From Wyeomyia smithii (lineage: Eukaryota; Arthropoda; Insecta; Diptera; Culicidae): a DNA stretch of 64,000 bases. Shown here piece by piece: positions 11,701 to 24,000 of this stretch. The stretch's first letter is position 1, and every line of letters starts with the position of its first letter. The notes under the pieces were generated by a model. It ran no database searches. It was given only the letters and a program-made list of their open reading frames with translations, and was not told where the DNA came from. The position numbers and the translations under genes are program-made. The stretch lies in the NCBI RefSeq assembly GCF_029784165.1, contig NC_073696.1:159236319-159300318 (forward strand). Direction: 5' to 3'.

Positions 11701-12650
11701 ATGAGTCGTGAACCAAAAAATGTTTAACCAATAGCACCAAATTGCATCTTTTGCCAATAGAAATGTCTATGTAAAGTTTCAGCCAAATCAAAAATTGTCG
11801 ATTAAATTTGTTGCCCATTATTTGTGGAATTACTTCAGAATTGAAATTTCGTCATTGCAATAAAGAATTCTGTCTCGTATTTCAAAGAAATTCAATTTCC
11901 AAGTGGTTTTTTAGCTAAAGATGGAAGATATTTGTTTTGTTGAAAAATACTTGGAAGAGAAAAAACCTAAAATTTCTTGTTAATGATGTCACTTTCCAGA
12001 AAAAAAACATACTTCAGCACTCAAACTGGAAGGGACTGTTGAAATCTAAGCACCGAATCTCGGCAAAAATATAGGAAAAAGAGAGTTTCTGTGGATGTTT
12101 TATTTATCTATTGTTTCTTGATGACGAATAATAATGAGAAATGTTATATTGTGTATTTTTATGTGTTTCATTGTTCAAACAAACAAAAAATTCAAAAAAG
12201 GATCATCTCAATACCAAATGTTACATTATTAGTGCGCGAGCATTTTATCCTCATTTTTTCACAATATCATGAACCACCCTAATGAAACATCATGTATCCG
12301 ATGCTAGTTATAGTGTATTTAATCATACAGGTTATTTTGAGAAACTAGAGATCAATTTCAGAAGAAAATTCTAAACGTTTTAACTTCGCCTTCCACAATT
12401 GAAAAAACAACTAAGAGCAAGCGCACCGGTGAGTTGCCATTTGAGTTGCTATTTTCACAACGCTGGCCGTTGCTATTTTGGATAGCAACCGTTGTTCGCA
12501 CCGGTCGTTGTAATTGGGGATTACCAATTCATCTATTTCTTTTTAACGCCGGCAGTTGCTAATTTCTAAAGACCGTCACTAGCTAGCGTTAGCAAAATGT
12601 TTGTGTGTGTCGTATTTCCCAGAAATTTTGCGCATCTAGTAATAAGGCGT
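8758..12650 (+). repeat. Right arm of giant inverted repeat and tandem unit copy 1
   Basis: The order is: a cctttctcctagaaagg end with the ctcgatgagctgag block and a GT microsatellite (8868-8898); diverged ~200-bp blocks with gagatggctg motifs (8930-9560); a gatcaatattattatcag block (9565); the ~120-bp minisatellite (10021-10860); ggaggggcg-rich blocks (10970-11270); a gacagaccggactgc block (about 11330); the gagaaaggctgggtctgacc block (about 11455); an AT-rich stretch (11500-12290); and the first ~240 bp of the Harbinger-type element (12412 onward). The copy ends seven bases inside the nested MITE (ggcgtcg at 12644-12650), where copy 2 begins abruptly. Open frames inside are repeat-derived. 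Confidence 0.75.
10021..10860 (+). repeat. Diverged ~120-bp minisatellite (copy 1)
   Basis: About seven units are recognised by recurring attcaaaatggt, ccggaagtcgccat and catattgggtggtattcggt elements. The attcaaaatgg-type motif occurs near 10147, 10265, 10392, 10515, 10630, 10756 and 10837, a spacing of about 115-127 bp except the last. The units are heavily diverged from each other, so this is an old array. Related arrays are at 1141-1460 and 6611-6960 (inverted), 13620-14100 and 16490-17340. Confidence 0.75.
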
Positions 12651-15600
12651 CGGATTTTTAGTTAAGAGGTTATGTATCAAAATGTAAAAATCACGAAACA
12701 TCGTTATCTCAGAAACTACGCAACCGATTTGAACAAAATTGGTTTTAAATAAACGGGCTACCTTGAAAACCCTTACCCTTTTCAATTTCATAAAGATTGA
12801 ACTTGTGGTTAAAAATTTATTTACAGAAACTTGTTCTGGAGACTGTTTAATCTCACTCATTATTCTCAGAGATGGCTGGACTGATTTTCATAAAATCAAT
12901 GTCAAATAGAAGGTCTAATTGCCCCATAAGACCCTATTGATTTGTTTTGCAATCGGACTATTACTTTGCCTGTTATGTTTAAAAATGTGAAATCCAGCTA
13001 TGAAAATGAACATAATGTGAAGACTACTTGAACTCACTCACTTTTCTCAAAGATGGCTGAATCGATTTGATCAATATTATTATCAGATGAGCGGGCTAGT
13101 TAAGGGTTAACTGATGAATGATGATTGAACACGTAGTTTCAAAGTTTGGCTGCCCTATACGTTCCGATTTCATTTAGTTATAATCGAACTTAAGCCACCG
13201 TTATGCATTAAACTGTTAATTTAACAATGAAAATCTATCATCTCAAAGATTACATGACTTATTTGAACTTAACTAGTGTCATACGAACGAGTCATCTCTC
13301 GAACTTACAAATAACAAACTTCATAACAATTCGATATGCGGCTCAAATCTTATGAAAAGAAAAGAAATTCAAAGACTATTTGAAACTATACCTGCTTTGA
13401 TCGATATATGTGGCCTCAACATAATTTAAATTTGGTGTCGTACTATTTGAGCGTTACAAATTCATTGATCGCGTGCGATGTGTTTAATGTGTGCAAATGC
13501 ACGACGAATCGGCCATAGGATACGATCAAAGTCAAATAACAAATCATTTTAAATGATTGGTTTTATCTAAATGACAACATCCTCGACTTTTGCCTTCTGT
13601 ACATCGCCTTAATTCTTAATATATTCATATTGGGTGGTATTCGGTCATTTTCAGCAGATTTTCTGGCATCAAGCTGACACCGGAAATACCCATATTGGGA
13701 GGTATTTAGTTATTTTGGTTGTTTTCCAGAAACTAAAAGTGGTCGTCTTTAAATTCAAAATGGTGTCCAGGGTCAATGTTTGGTTTCTATGCATCATCTC
13801 GATTACGGAAATATCCATATTGAGCATTATTCGTTCATTTTCGACTGTTTCTTAGAAGTTGCCATTAAGCAATTCAAAATGGTGCCTGACGTCAATTGTT
13901 AGCTCATTGCATTATTCTGGTTCCAGAGATACTCATATTGGATAGTATTTGTATTTGGTCATTTTCAGCTGTTGTTCATAAAACCGGAAGTCGCCATCTT
14001 AGAATTCAAAATGGTATCTGTGGTTGATTTGAGCTCCTGTGTATCATTCTAGGCTGTTTTACAGAAACCGGATGTTGCCATCTTACAATCCAAAATGTTG
14101 CCTGAGGTCGATTATGGAACATGTTTGTTACCACTAAAAACATTCACTTACTAAGTATGGTTCCATTTAGTTGATTAGTTCGCGAGATGTGCAGAAATTT
14201 GTGCAGAAACATGTGCTTCCAGAAGAGGGAGGGGCGTCGAACCATTATGGACATATATGTTACCTCTACGACATTCACATATCAAATTTGGTTGTATTTT
14301 CATGATTGGTTCTTGAGCTGTGCCAAATTTGTGTTTCATTTGTGTGTTCCTTTCATAAAAGGGAGGGGCGTACAACTAATATGGACATATTTGTTTTCCC
14401 TTAAAACATCCACATGCCAAATTCGGTTTCACTGGCTTGCACTTGCTCCCTTCCAGAAGAGAGAGGGGTCTTAAACTATCATAGGACCCCTATAGGCACC
14501 AAAAGCCCCTACAAACAAATTTTCACGTCGATCGGTTTGGTAGTTTTTGGGCCTATATGGATCAGGCAGACAGACAGACAGACCGGACTGCATTTTTATA
14601 TGTATAGATTACAACATCAATTTTTTAGAATCTAAAGAGTGAACATACATTGGATTGAAGCGTTCATGTAAATCTATTCTTACAAATAATAAGTTTGAAT
14701 GAGAAAGGCTGGGTCTGACCGCTAGGTGGATTAATTTAGGTTTTTCAAAAAATTATGACTTTCAAAATCAGATTAAAAAAAAACTTTTTTTTTTATAATT
14801 ATTTCTAATTTTCTTTTGACTTGTTTTTATATGAATATTTTTTTAAATTTTAGATGTACATTTTTTTTGGAATTACAGAGTTATTAGCTTTGCCGAAGAC
14901 GTCACACCGATCAAACGAACCGTTTTGGCTTAAAAATATTTGTAATCATCAATACCATTCAAAAATTGCAATTTTCAATAGCTTCTCAAAAATGAGTCGT
15001 GTTCCAAAAAATGTTTAACCAATAGCACCAAATTGCATCTTTTGCCAATAGAAATGTCTATGTAAAGTTTCAGGCAAATCAAAAATTGTCGATTAAATTT
15101 GTTGCCCATTATTTGTGGAACTACTTCAGAATTGAAATTTCGTCATTGCAATAAAGAATTCTGTCTCGTATTTCAAAGAAATTCAGTTTCCAAGTGGTTT
15201 TTTAGCTAAAGATGGAAGATATTTGTTATGTTGAAAAATACTTGGAAGAGAAAAGACCTAAAATTTCTTGTTAATGATGTCACTTTCCGGAAAAAAACAT
15301 ACTTCAGCACTCAAACTGGAAGGGATTGTTGAAATCTAAGCACCGAATCTCGGCAAAAATATAGGAAAAAGAGAGTTTCTGTGGATGTTTTATTTATCTA
15401 TTGTTTCTTGATGACGAATAATAATGAGAAATGTTATATTGTGTATTTTTATGTGTTTCATTGTTCAAACAAACAAAATATTCAAAAAAGGATCATCTCA
15501 TTACAAAATGTTACATTATTAGTGCGCGAGCATTTTATCCTCATTTTTTCACAATATCATGAACCACCCTATGTCGAATAAATGAACCACCCTAATGAAA

Positions 15601-15927
15601 CATCATGTATCCGATGCTAGTTATAGTAGGGGTCTTCACATAGAGCTCGTATACGAATACCCAGCCGTAAACTGTGTATCTTCCATTACTCGTCAATGGA
15701 GGTGAGTATTTTTACGGCTGGGTATTTGATTACGAGCTCGACATGAACACCCATAGTGTATTTAATCATACAGGTTATTTTGAGAAATTAGAGATCAATT
15801 TCAGAAGAAAATTCTAAACGTTTTAACTTCGCCTTCCACAATTGAAAAAACAACTAAGAGCAAGCGCACCGGTGAGTTGCCACTTGAGTTGCTATTTTCA
15901 CAACGCTGGCCGTTGCTATTTTGGATA
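12651..15927 (+). repeat. Tandem unit copy 2
   Basis: A direct repeat of copy 1 starting at the equivalent of about 9012 and running again into the Harbinger-type 5' end (15854-15925). Relative to copy 1 it lacks about 150 bp near 13058 (junction tgaatcgatttgatc) and has fewer minisatellite units. It keeps a ~45-bp segment (14887-14932) that copy 1 has lost, and has gained a 126-bp MITE at 15627-15752. Identity to copy 1 is high by eye over long stretches. Confidence 0.75.
15627..15752. mobile_element. 126-bp foldback MITE found only in tandem copy 2
   Basis: Copies 1 and 3 read gctagttatagtgtattt without interruption (12306 and 28098). Copy 2 carries this insert at that point. The arms 15630-15671 and 15711-15752 are inverted repeats sharing gagctcgta and aatacccagccgtaaa. 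The insertion therefore postdates the tandem duplication. No coding capacity. Confidence 0.75.
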
Positions 15928-17704
15928 GATTTGATTAATATTATTATCAGATGAGCGGGCTAGTTAAGGGTTAACTGATGAATTATGATTGAACACGTAG
16001 TTTCAAAGTTTGGCTGCCCTATACATTCCGATTTCATTTAATTATCATCGAACTTAAGCCACCGTTATGTATTAAACCGTTAATTTAACAATGAAAATCT
16101 ATCATCTCAAAGATTACATGACTTATTTGAACTTAACTAGTGTCATACGAATGAGTCATCTCTCGAACTTACAAATAACAAACTTCATAACAATTCGATA
16201 TGCGGCTCAAATCTTATGAAAAGAAAAGAAATTCAAAGACTATTTGAAACTATACCTGCTTTGATCGATATATGTGACCTCAACATAATTTAAATTTGGT
16301 GTCGTACTATTTGAACGTTACAAATTCATTGATCGCCTGCGATGTGTTTAATGTGTGCAAATGCACGACGAATCGGCTGTAGGATATGATCAAAGTCAAA
16401 TAACAAATCATTTGAAATGATTGGTTTTATCGCAATGACAACATCCTCGACTTTTGCCTTCTGTACATCGCCTTAATCCTGAATATATTCATATTGGGTG
16501 GTGGGGGTGGTATTCGGTCTTTTTCAGCAGATTTTCTGGCATCAAGCTGACACCGGGAATACCCATATTGGGAGGTATTTAGTTATTTTGGTTGTTTTCC
16601 AGAAACTAAAAGTGGTCGTCTTTAAATTCAAAATGGTGTCCAGGGTCAATGTTTGGTTTCTATGCATCATCTCGATTACGGAAATATCCATATTGAGTAT
16701 TATTCGGTCATTTTCGACTGTTTCCTAGAAGTTGCCATTATGCAATTCAAAATGGTGCCTGACGGCAATTGTTAGCATCATTCTGGTTCCAGAGATACTC
16801 ATATTGGATAGTATTTGGTTATTTCAGACTGTTTTTCATAAACCGGAAGTCGCCGTTTTTGATTTCAAAATGGTATTCAAGATAATTTCTAGCCTCTGAG
16901 CGTCATTCTGGTTGAAGAAACACCCATATAGGGTGTTATTCGATCATTTTTGGCTGTTTCCCTAGAACCGGAAGTCGCCAACCTAGAATCCAAAATGAGG
17001 TCTGTGGTCGATTTCGGCTTTTCTAGATCCGGAGATACTCATGTTAGACGGAAATCGGCCATTTTTGGCTGTTTTCCAGGAACCAGAAGTTGCCATCCTA
17101 CAATTCATAATGATGTCTTAGGTAAATTTTTAGCTTCTTGCAACATTCTGGCTCTGGAGATACTCATATAGTATTTGTATTTGGTCATTTTCAGCTGTTG
17201 TTCATAAAACCGGAAGTCGCCATCTTAGAATTCAAAATGGCATCTGTGTTTGATTTGAGCTCCTGTGTATCATTCTAGGCTGTTTTCCAGAAACCGGATG
17301 TTGCCATCTTACAATCCAAAATGTTGCCTGAGGTCGATTATGGAACATGTTTGTTACCACTAAAAACATTCACCTACTAAATATGGTTCCATTTAGTTGA
17401 TTAGTTCGCGAGATGTGCAGAAATTTGTGCAGAAACATGTGCTTCCAGAAGAGGGAGGGGCGTCGAACCATTATGGACATATTTGTTACCTCTAAAACAT
17501 TCACATACCAAATTTGGTTGTATTTTCATGATTGGTTCTTGAGCTGTGCGAAATTTGTGTTTCATTTGTGTGTTCCTTTCATAAAAGAGAGGGGCGTACA
17601 ACTAATATGGAAATATTTGTTTTCCCTTAAAACATCCACATGCCAAATTCGGTTTCACTTGCTTGCACTTGCTCCCTTCCAGAAGAGAGAGGGGTCTCAA
17701 ACTA
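15928..17704 (+). repeat. Tandem unit copy 3, first part
   Basis: It starts at the equivalent of 9565/13064 (gatttgattaatattatt, after ttttggatag of the preceding Harbinger fragment). It covers the minisatellite (16490-17340) and the ggaggggcg blocks. It stops at ctcaaacta, where the Ty3/gypsy element is inserted. The sequence resumes at 27585 with actatcatagg. Confidence 0.75.
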
Positions 17705-18325
17705 AATGACCGTTGGCGTAGGGCAATAACCTGTTGATCCTATCGAGAATCTAGTCTTGATGACTCTTAGAAGGTCGATAGATCGGAGCAGACCGTGAAA
17801 AATCTAGTTAAAATAGTAATTAAAACAGTGAACAGCAGAGCAGAGAGTGAAGTTTGTGGACAACAGAACCCCGAAGTTTGAATTTGAAAACCCACGTAGA
17901 CAGTGCTTTGGAAAAACGTCGGAAAGCTCATCGTCCAGGATTGGGCCGGATCCCACCGCAAGTTCAACGCAGCAGTGTTCACCAGCGAGGGCGTCAAAGG
18001 TCGCGGAATTGTCGCGGTTGTTGGCGGCAAAAGTGGAGGATATCGCGTCAGCCGGTTGCAGATTGGCGGCGGAAGGTGGAGGACGCAGTGGAAGAAAGGG
18101 GCCCCGAAAAAGAGAAGAAAAAGGTTAGATTGAATATAAGGAAGTGGGAGGCCAGGATTGTGAGAATAAAAATTGTTAATTGCAAAATACGTATTTACAT
18201 CGGCTTTTCAAGCATTTCCCAGACAACCCGCGAAAAATAAGGATAAGCGTGCCGACCCTGAGGCATTTTGTTCAGGGAGTCTCACCAACGCTCATGGTTG
18301 AGTCTACTGGCAACTTACACTTACA
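17705..18325 (+). repeat. 5' LTR (621 bp, lacking the 5' 272 bp of the 3' LTR)
   Basis: It matches 26964-27584 with a handful of substitutions. It starts at aatgaccgttggcg and ends acttacacttaca. The 3' LTR extends 272 bp further upstream to a canonical tgtaag, so this copy appears to lack most or all of U3. Open frames within both LTRs are not considered coding. Confidence 0.85.
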
Positions 18326-18328
18326 CTT

Positions 18329-18340
18329 TGGCGCCCAACA
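18329..18340 (+). other. Primer-binding site
   Basis: The sequence tggcgcccaaca lies three bases after the LTR end, where a tRNA 3' end primes minus-strand synthesis. TGGCGCC-type sites are common in LTR elements. The specific tRNA is not assigned. Confidence 0.65.
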
Positions 18341-18751
18341 AAAATTGACTCACCATCGTTTTTAAGGGTTCAGCTCGTAGAATTTCTTGAAAAACAGCCG
18401 ATTAGTACGTACGTCTCTGGGAAAACATCCGTGCGCTCACAATCTAATTTTCGCTTATAAGTGGCAGAATTGTTGAAATTTACACTGCGAGTGAAACTTG
18501 ATTTTGTTCAAAAAAAGGGGTTCTGACGTCCAAAAGTTTGGAAAGGTATACGATCGCTTAAAAGAACAGCAAACTAGATATAAATATCATCTTGGTTTTT
18601 TGAATTTTTCTAGTAAGATTTGATTTCGGTGGGAGAAAATAACGCAAAAAATACCTATCTTTATTTTCCTTAGTTAACATTCAGTGGCTTGAGTGTGTTT
18701 GTTTCAAATTTCGTAATGGAACAGTAACACCTTCTCACGAAATATTACACG

Positions 18752-20722
18752 ATGAATGTTGCCCATTTGACCAACGATGAACTGGATCACGAACTACAGA
18801 TCCGCGGTGCGGAAATGATAAGTGAATCGCGCAGCAAGCAGGAACGAAAGTTGCGTGGATTTTTTAAATCTGAAAAAGAAAAACCGAAAATGAATTTAAG
18901 AAAATGTTGGACATCCTTGAGAGGAGAATTAAAATGTTGCGAAGAAAAGTTAGAAATGATAAAAACTCAATTGGAAAACAGAAGCCGTAAAGAATTACCT
19001 ACCCAATTTATAAACAAGATTAGTACACATTTTCTTTCGTATGGAGCGTTTACAAGCTCATGCTAAAGAAGAAAGAGACTTAAATCATCTCGCTTTGATA
19101 GCGGGAGAATGTATGAAAATGCTAAATGTATACTTTTCAATCACCTCTCCATTACAGGAAGTGACAGAAGCTGAAACTGCAATTGCAAATGAAAGTTTGC
19201 GTGCACTGAGAGAAGAAATTAATTCAGAAGAAGAGATTGAATCTGATTCAGGCGGAGAAGGAGAGTAAAGTTTAACCGATCAACCAGTGATAAATGAACA
19301 ACAGCAGGGATAGTGTCTAGAGTAGTAGAACAACAAGATAACATTGAGCAGGAAGAGGGAGCAGTAGGGGGTGAAAACGTTAAGTGTGATAGAAATAGGG
19401 TAGCTCAGTTGACTTCGGAAAATGATTATTTAAAGATGATGGTAGAACGATTGCTTAGTCGGATTGAAGCGTTAGAAACGCGAAAAGAGAAGAGTGAAAA
19501 TCGTTCAGAGAGAGACAAAGGAAAAGGCGCGAACAGCACGCATGTAGAGGAAAAACCTGAACACGTAAGTGACAATCAGTCGGAAAATTTTGTAGATTGG
19601 ATAAAAAGAAGGTGTAGTTCTATGGAAAGAATGGGTAACAAATCAGTTGAAACAGGTTTAGGAAATCAGGGGAAAACCGATTAGGGACGAGTAGGTGAAA
19701 CACGAACAAATACCAGCCGATTTCCGATTTACAAATGGTCCGTGAAATATGATGGTTTAGACAACGGTAGGAGGCTTAATGAATTTTTGAAAGAGGTAGA
19801 ATTTATTGCCGGATCTGAAAGGTTTTCGAACGAGGAGCTTTTCTTATCCGCACACCACCTGTTTACGCGAAAAGCTAGAAGTTGGTATATGGAAATCAAT
19901 GGGAATAATGAGTTGATATCATGGGGAAACCTAGTATGCGAATTAAAAAATGAATTTTTACCGGTGGACATTGACTATCAGTACGAAAGTCTAGCGAATG
20001 CAAGAAAGCAGGGTCCAAGAGAAAAATTTCAAGATTTTTATCTGGATATGGTGAGAATTTTCAGGAGCATGTCTCAGCCTTGGGACGAAACTCGCAAGTT
20101 TAATGCGTTTTTCAGGAACACAAGGGACGATTGCAAAACGGCAATGCTCGCAGCTAACATTACGTCTATTCCTAAAATGAGAGAATTCGGTAAACGGTTT
20201 GATGCGATTAATTGGCAACTTTATCGAAGAAGGGATTATAATAGGGACATGCAGAGAGCTCACGTAGAAGAAATTAATGAACAACAAATACGACCTTATA
20301 ATAATAACGGCAGAAATTATGGGGAGCGGCGAAAAAGCAATCAGGGGTACAATTTCACTCATAAGAAAAATTTTGAAAATAATAACAAATTCTATAGCAA
20401 GCGGAGTAATACAATTCAAAAGTCAAAACAGCAAATTCCTTACATGCAGCAAAATCAGAAACAAGAATATAATGTGAAACCGAGAACAAATGCAGGAGAT
20501 TGTAGGGCAGGTCCCAGTGGAACAAATGCACTACAGAGGATAGTGAATGCGTACATACCAATTAAACCGGGAACATGTTTTAACTGTCATGAGGAGAAAC
20601 ACTCCCGGCAAGAATGTCGTCAGAAAAGACACATGTTTTGCGAGAAATGTGGATTTCCCGGTTTCGAAACAACAAATTGCCCCTATTGTGAATCAAAAAA
20701 CCTGAAACGGACTGCTCACTGA
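18752..20722 (+). pseudogene. gag of the Ty3/gypsy element (frameshifted)
   Basis: An ATG at 18752 starts a frame beginning MNVAHLTNDELDHELQIRG, after a ~400-bp leader. The frame shifts near 19060 to another (19041-19268), then back near 19300. One in-frame TAG follows at 19682-19684. From about 19720 a long frame carries a retrotransposon gag domain (RFPIYKWSVKYDGLDNGRRL, then WYMEINGNNELISWGNL). A nucleocapsid-like tail near 20575-20690 has one CCHC knuckle (C-x2-C-x4-H-x4-C in CFNCHEEKHSRQEC) and a second, imperfect cysteine cluster. In an active element gag packages RNA into virus-like particles. The breaks make it non-functional. Confidence 0.85.
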
Positions 20723-20766
20723 GGCACAGCAGTCAGAACAACAGCTCTGAAAGACCTCAATCAGTT

Positions 20767-21114
20767 GTGCAAGAGGAACCATCAACTATTCTTCGACAGT
20801 TAGGATACTCGAGAGTAACTGAGCAAATTCCTAAACGAGACGAGATCGCTTCGTTGCTCGTCACGCTTAGTGGTGACGCCAGGCCATTCACGAGAATCGA
20901 ACTAATGGGGATAGAGTTGATCGGTTTTTTGGACAGTGGAGCTGCACGCACGGTTTTGGGCATCGGAGCGAAAAAAATAATTAATGCCTTAAATTTGAAA
21001 TTAGAGCCAGCTTCAGTTAATCTTAAGACTGCCGCCGGAGAAAATTTAGAAGTGGTGGGTTGTACGGAAATTTCAATTACGTTCACAGCATCACTAAAAT
21101 TCTGCCAGTTTTGA
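20767..21114 (+). pseudogene. Aspartic protease region of pol
   Basis: It contains ELIGFLDSGAARTVLG, with the DSGA catalytic motif of retroviral-type proteases, followed by VNLKTAAGENLEVVG. It is in a different frame from the RT that follows. The shift occurs near 21100, where LPVLIAPKLNRRCALGYDFW continues in the next frame. This domain normally releases the Gag and Pol products. Confidence 0.8.
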
Positions 21115-22367
21115 TCGCTCCAAAGCTTAACCGAAGGTGTGCGTTAGGGTATGATTTCTGGCAAAAATTTGGTATTCGCCTCACAATTAATGACCTAGCA
21201 ATGGATGTTTTAGATGAGGAAATTCACGAGAGTTCAGAAGAGATAGAGGAAACGCTAACAGAAGATCAGGGCAAAGAATTAGAGGAAGTAAAAAAGTTGT
21301 TTCTGATGGCAGAGCCGGGAAAACTATCAATGACACACTTGATGGAGCACGTGATAGAAATCAAAGAGGAAGACAAGGAGGCGGATCCCGTGAGAAAGAA
21401 TCCTTACCCGTGGAGTCCTGAGATTCAACGCAAAATACACACAGCAGTAGATAATATGCTACGGGAGGGCGTTATAGAGCCATCAGACTCAGACTGGTCT
21501 CTTCCGGTAGTACCAGTCACCAAAAGAGATTCTCCAGAAGTTAGACTGTGCTTAGATGCCAGAAAACTGAATGAGAGAACGAAACGAGATGCCTGCCCGT
21601 TACCACATCAAAACCGAATACTGAGTCACTTAGGGCCAGTTCGTTACTTATCGACTATTGACCTTTCACAGGCATTTTTGCAGATACCTCTGAATGTTAA
21701 TTCAAGGAAATACACTGCCTTTTCTATACCAGGTAGAGGGTTGTTCCATTTTACTAGGCTTCCATTCGGACTAGTGAACAGTCCCGCTACACTTAGTAAA
21801 TTAATGGACCGTGTGTTAGATCATGGTGCGATGGAGCCAGGGATATTTGTCTATTTAGACGATATCGTCGTGGCGAGCCAGACGTACGAAGAACATATAA
21901 AAAAACTAAAAGACCTAGCAAAGCGTTTACGTTAAGCAAACTTATGCATTAATACTAAAAAATCTAAATTTTGCTGCCAAGAACTGCCGTATCTTGGGTA
22001 TATTTTGTCTCGAGAAGGGTTAAGACCTAACCCAGATCGCGTGCAAGCGATCATGGGATACCAGGTTCCAAAACCGGTGAGACAACTACGGCGATTCCTC
22101 GGTATGGTGAACTATTACCGACGGTTTATCGCCAATTTTAGTGAAATCACGTACCCTCTCACTGACTTATTGAAAGGTAAGCCAAAGAGGGTGGAATGGA
22201 ATGCGGCAGCCGATGATGCATTTAGAGCCAATAAGGAAAGGCTCATATCAGCCCCAGTTATGGCCAATCCAAATTTTTTGCTTCCTTTCACGGTACAGAC
22301 CGATGCTAGCGATAACGCGATTGCGGGAGTTCTCACACAGGTACACAACGGTGAAGAAAAGGTAATT
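21038..22367 (+). pseudogene. pol segment, first copy (end of protease, RT, start of RNase H)
   Basis: This is the first copy of a 1330-bp tandem duplication. It encodes the protease/RT linker, RT with WSLPVVPVTKRDS, VRLCLDARKLNERTKRDACP, STIDLSQAFLQIPL, RLPFGLVNSPATL and the YLDD box (near 21855). An in-frame TAA (21933-21935) follows LKDLAKRLR, after which the frame continues with KSKFCCQELPYLGYILSREG and the RNase H start (QTDASDNAIAGVL). It ends at ggtaatt, followed by three extra bases (taa, 22368-22370). Confidence 0.9.
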
Positions 22368-22370
22368 TAA

Positions 22371-24000
22371 GAGAAAATTTAGAAGTGGTGGGTTGTACGG
22401 AAATTTCAATTACGTTCACAGCATCACTAAAATTCTGCCAGTTTTGATCGCTCCAAAGCTTAACCGAAGGTGTGCGTTAGGGTATGATTTCTGGCAAAAA
22501 TTTGGTATTCGCCTCACAATTAATGACCTAGCAATGGATGTTTTAGATGAGGAAATTCACGAGAGTTCAGAAGAGATAGAGGAAACGCTAACAGAAGATC
22601 AGGGCAAAGAATTAGAGGAAGTAAAAAAGTTGTTTCTGATGGCAGAGCCGGGAAAACTATCAATGACACACTTGATGGAGCACGTGATAGAAATCAAAGA
22701 GGAAGACAAGGAGGCGGATCCCGTGAGAAAGAATCCTTACCCGTGGAGTCCTGAGATTCAACGCAAAATACACACAGCAGTAGATAATATGCTACGGGAG
22801 GGCGTTATAGAGCCATCAGACTCAGACTGGTCTCTTCCGGTAGTACCAGTCACCAAAAGAGATTCTCCAGAAGTTAGACTGTGCTTAGATGCCAGAAAAC
22901 TGAATGAGAGAACGAAACGAGATGCCTGCCCGTTACCACATCAAAACCGAATACTGAGTCACTTAGGGCCAGTTCGTTACTTATCGACTATTGACCTTTC
23001 ACAGGCATTTTTGCAGATACCTCTGAATGTTAATTCAAGGAAATACACTGCCTTTTCTATACCAGGTAGAGGGTTGTTCCATTTTACTAGGCTTCCATTC
23101 GGACTAGTGAACAGTCCCGCTACACTTAGTAAATTAATGGACCGTGTGTTAGATCATGGTGCGCTGGAGCCAGGGATATTTGTCTATTTAGACGATATCG
23201 TCGTGGCGAGCCAGACGTACGAAGAACATATAAAAAAACTAAAAGACCTAGCAAAGCGTTTACGTTAAGCAAACTTATGCATTAATACTAAAAAATCTAA
23301 ATTTTGCTGCCAAGAACTGCCGTATCTTGGGTATATTTTGTCTCGAGAAGGGTTAAGACCTAACCCAGATCGCGTGCAAGCGATCATGGGATACCAGGTT
23401 CCAAAACCGGTGAGACAACTACGGCGATTCCTCGGTATGGTGAACTATTACCGACGGTTTATCGCCAATTTTAGTGAAATCACGTACCCTCTCACTGACT
23501 TATTGAAAGGTAAGCCAAAGAGGGTGGAATGGAATGCGGCAGCCGATGATGCATTTAGAGCCAATAAGGAAAGGCTCATATCAGCCCCAGTTATGGCCAA
23601 TCCAAATTTTTTGCTTCCTTTCACGGTACAGACCGATGCTAGCGATAACGCGATTGCGGGAGTTCTCACACAGGTACACAACGGTGAAGAAAAGGTAATT
23701 GCCTATCACTCGGAAAAACTTAAAGGTGCGGAACTGAATTACCATGCAGCGGAGAAGGAAGGGCTAGCCGCCCTACGCTCCATTGAAAAGTTTCGGGGGT
23801 ATATAGAAGGCACTAAGTTCAACCTAGTGACAGATTCTGCAGCTTTAACATTCATAATGCGAGCCAAATAGAGGTCGTCCTCTAGACTCAGTCGTTGGAG
23901 CATAACACTGCAACAGTACGATCTGGAGATCAGACATCGAAAGGGCAAAGAAAATGTTGTACCTGATGCCCTATCTCGGTCTCTAGAAAGCCTCGATGAA
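22371..24000 (+). pseudogene. pol segment, second copy, continuing into RNase H
   Basis: Positions 22371-23700 repeat 21038-22367, with only one difference noticed (Met versus Leu in DHGAMEPG/DHGALEPG), including the same TAA stop after LAKRLR. This copy then continues with VIAYHSEKLKGAELNYHAAEKEG and a FNLVTDSAALTF motif of RNase H. An in-frame TAG follows at 23869-23871. The tail RWSITLQQYDLEIRHRKGKE and VVPDALSRS is the usual RNase H/integrase junction of gypsy elements. Confidence 0.9.

Noticed and set aside
17847..18240. Overlapping frames of 76-128 codons in the 5' LTR, and their equivalents near 27106-27354
   Set aside because: They lie in LTR R-U5 sequence, in several frames at once, and differ between the two LTRs by frame-altering changes. 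They are not coding.
21038..23700. 1330-bp direct repeats as LTRs of a nested element
   Set aside because: They are adjacent with only 3 bp between them and encode RT. The true LTRs are at 17705-18325 and 26692-27584.
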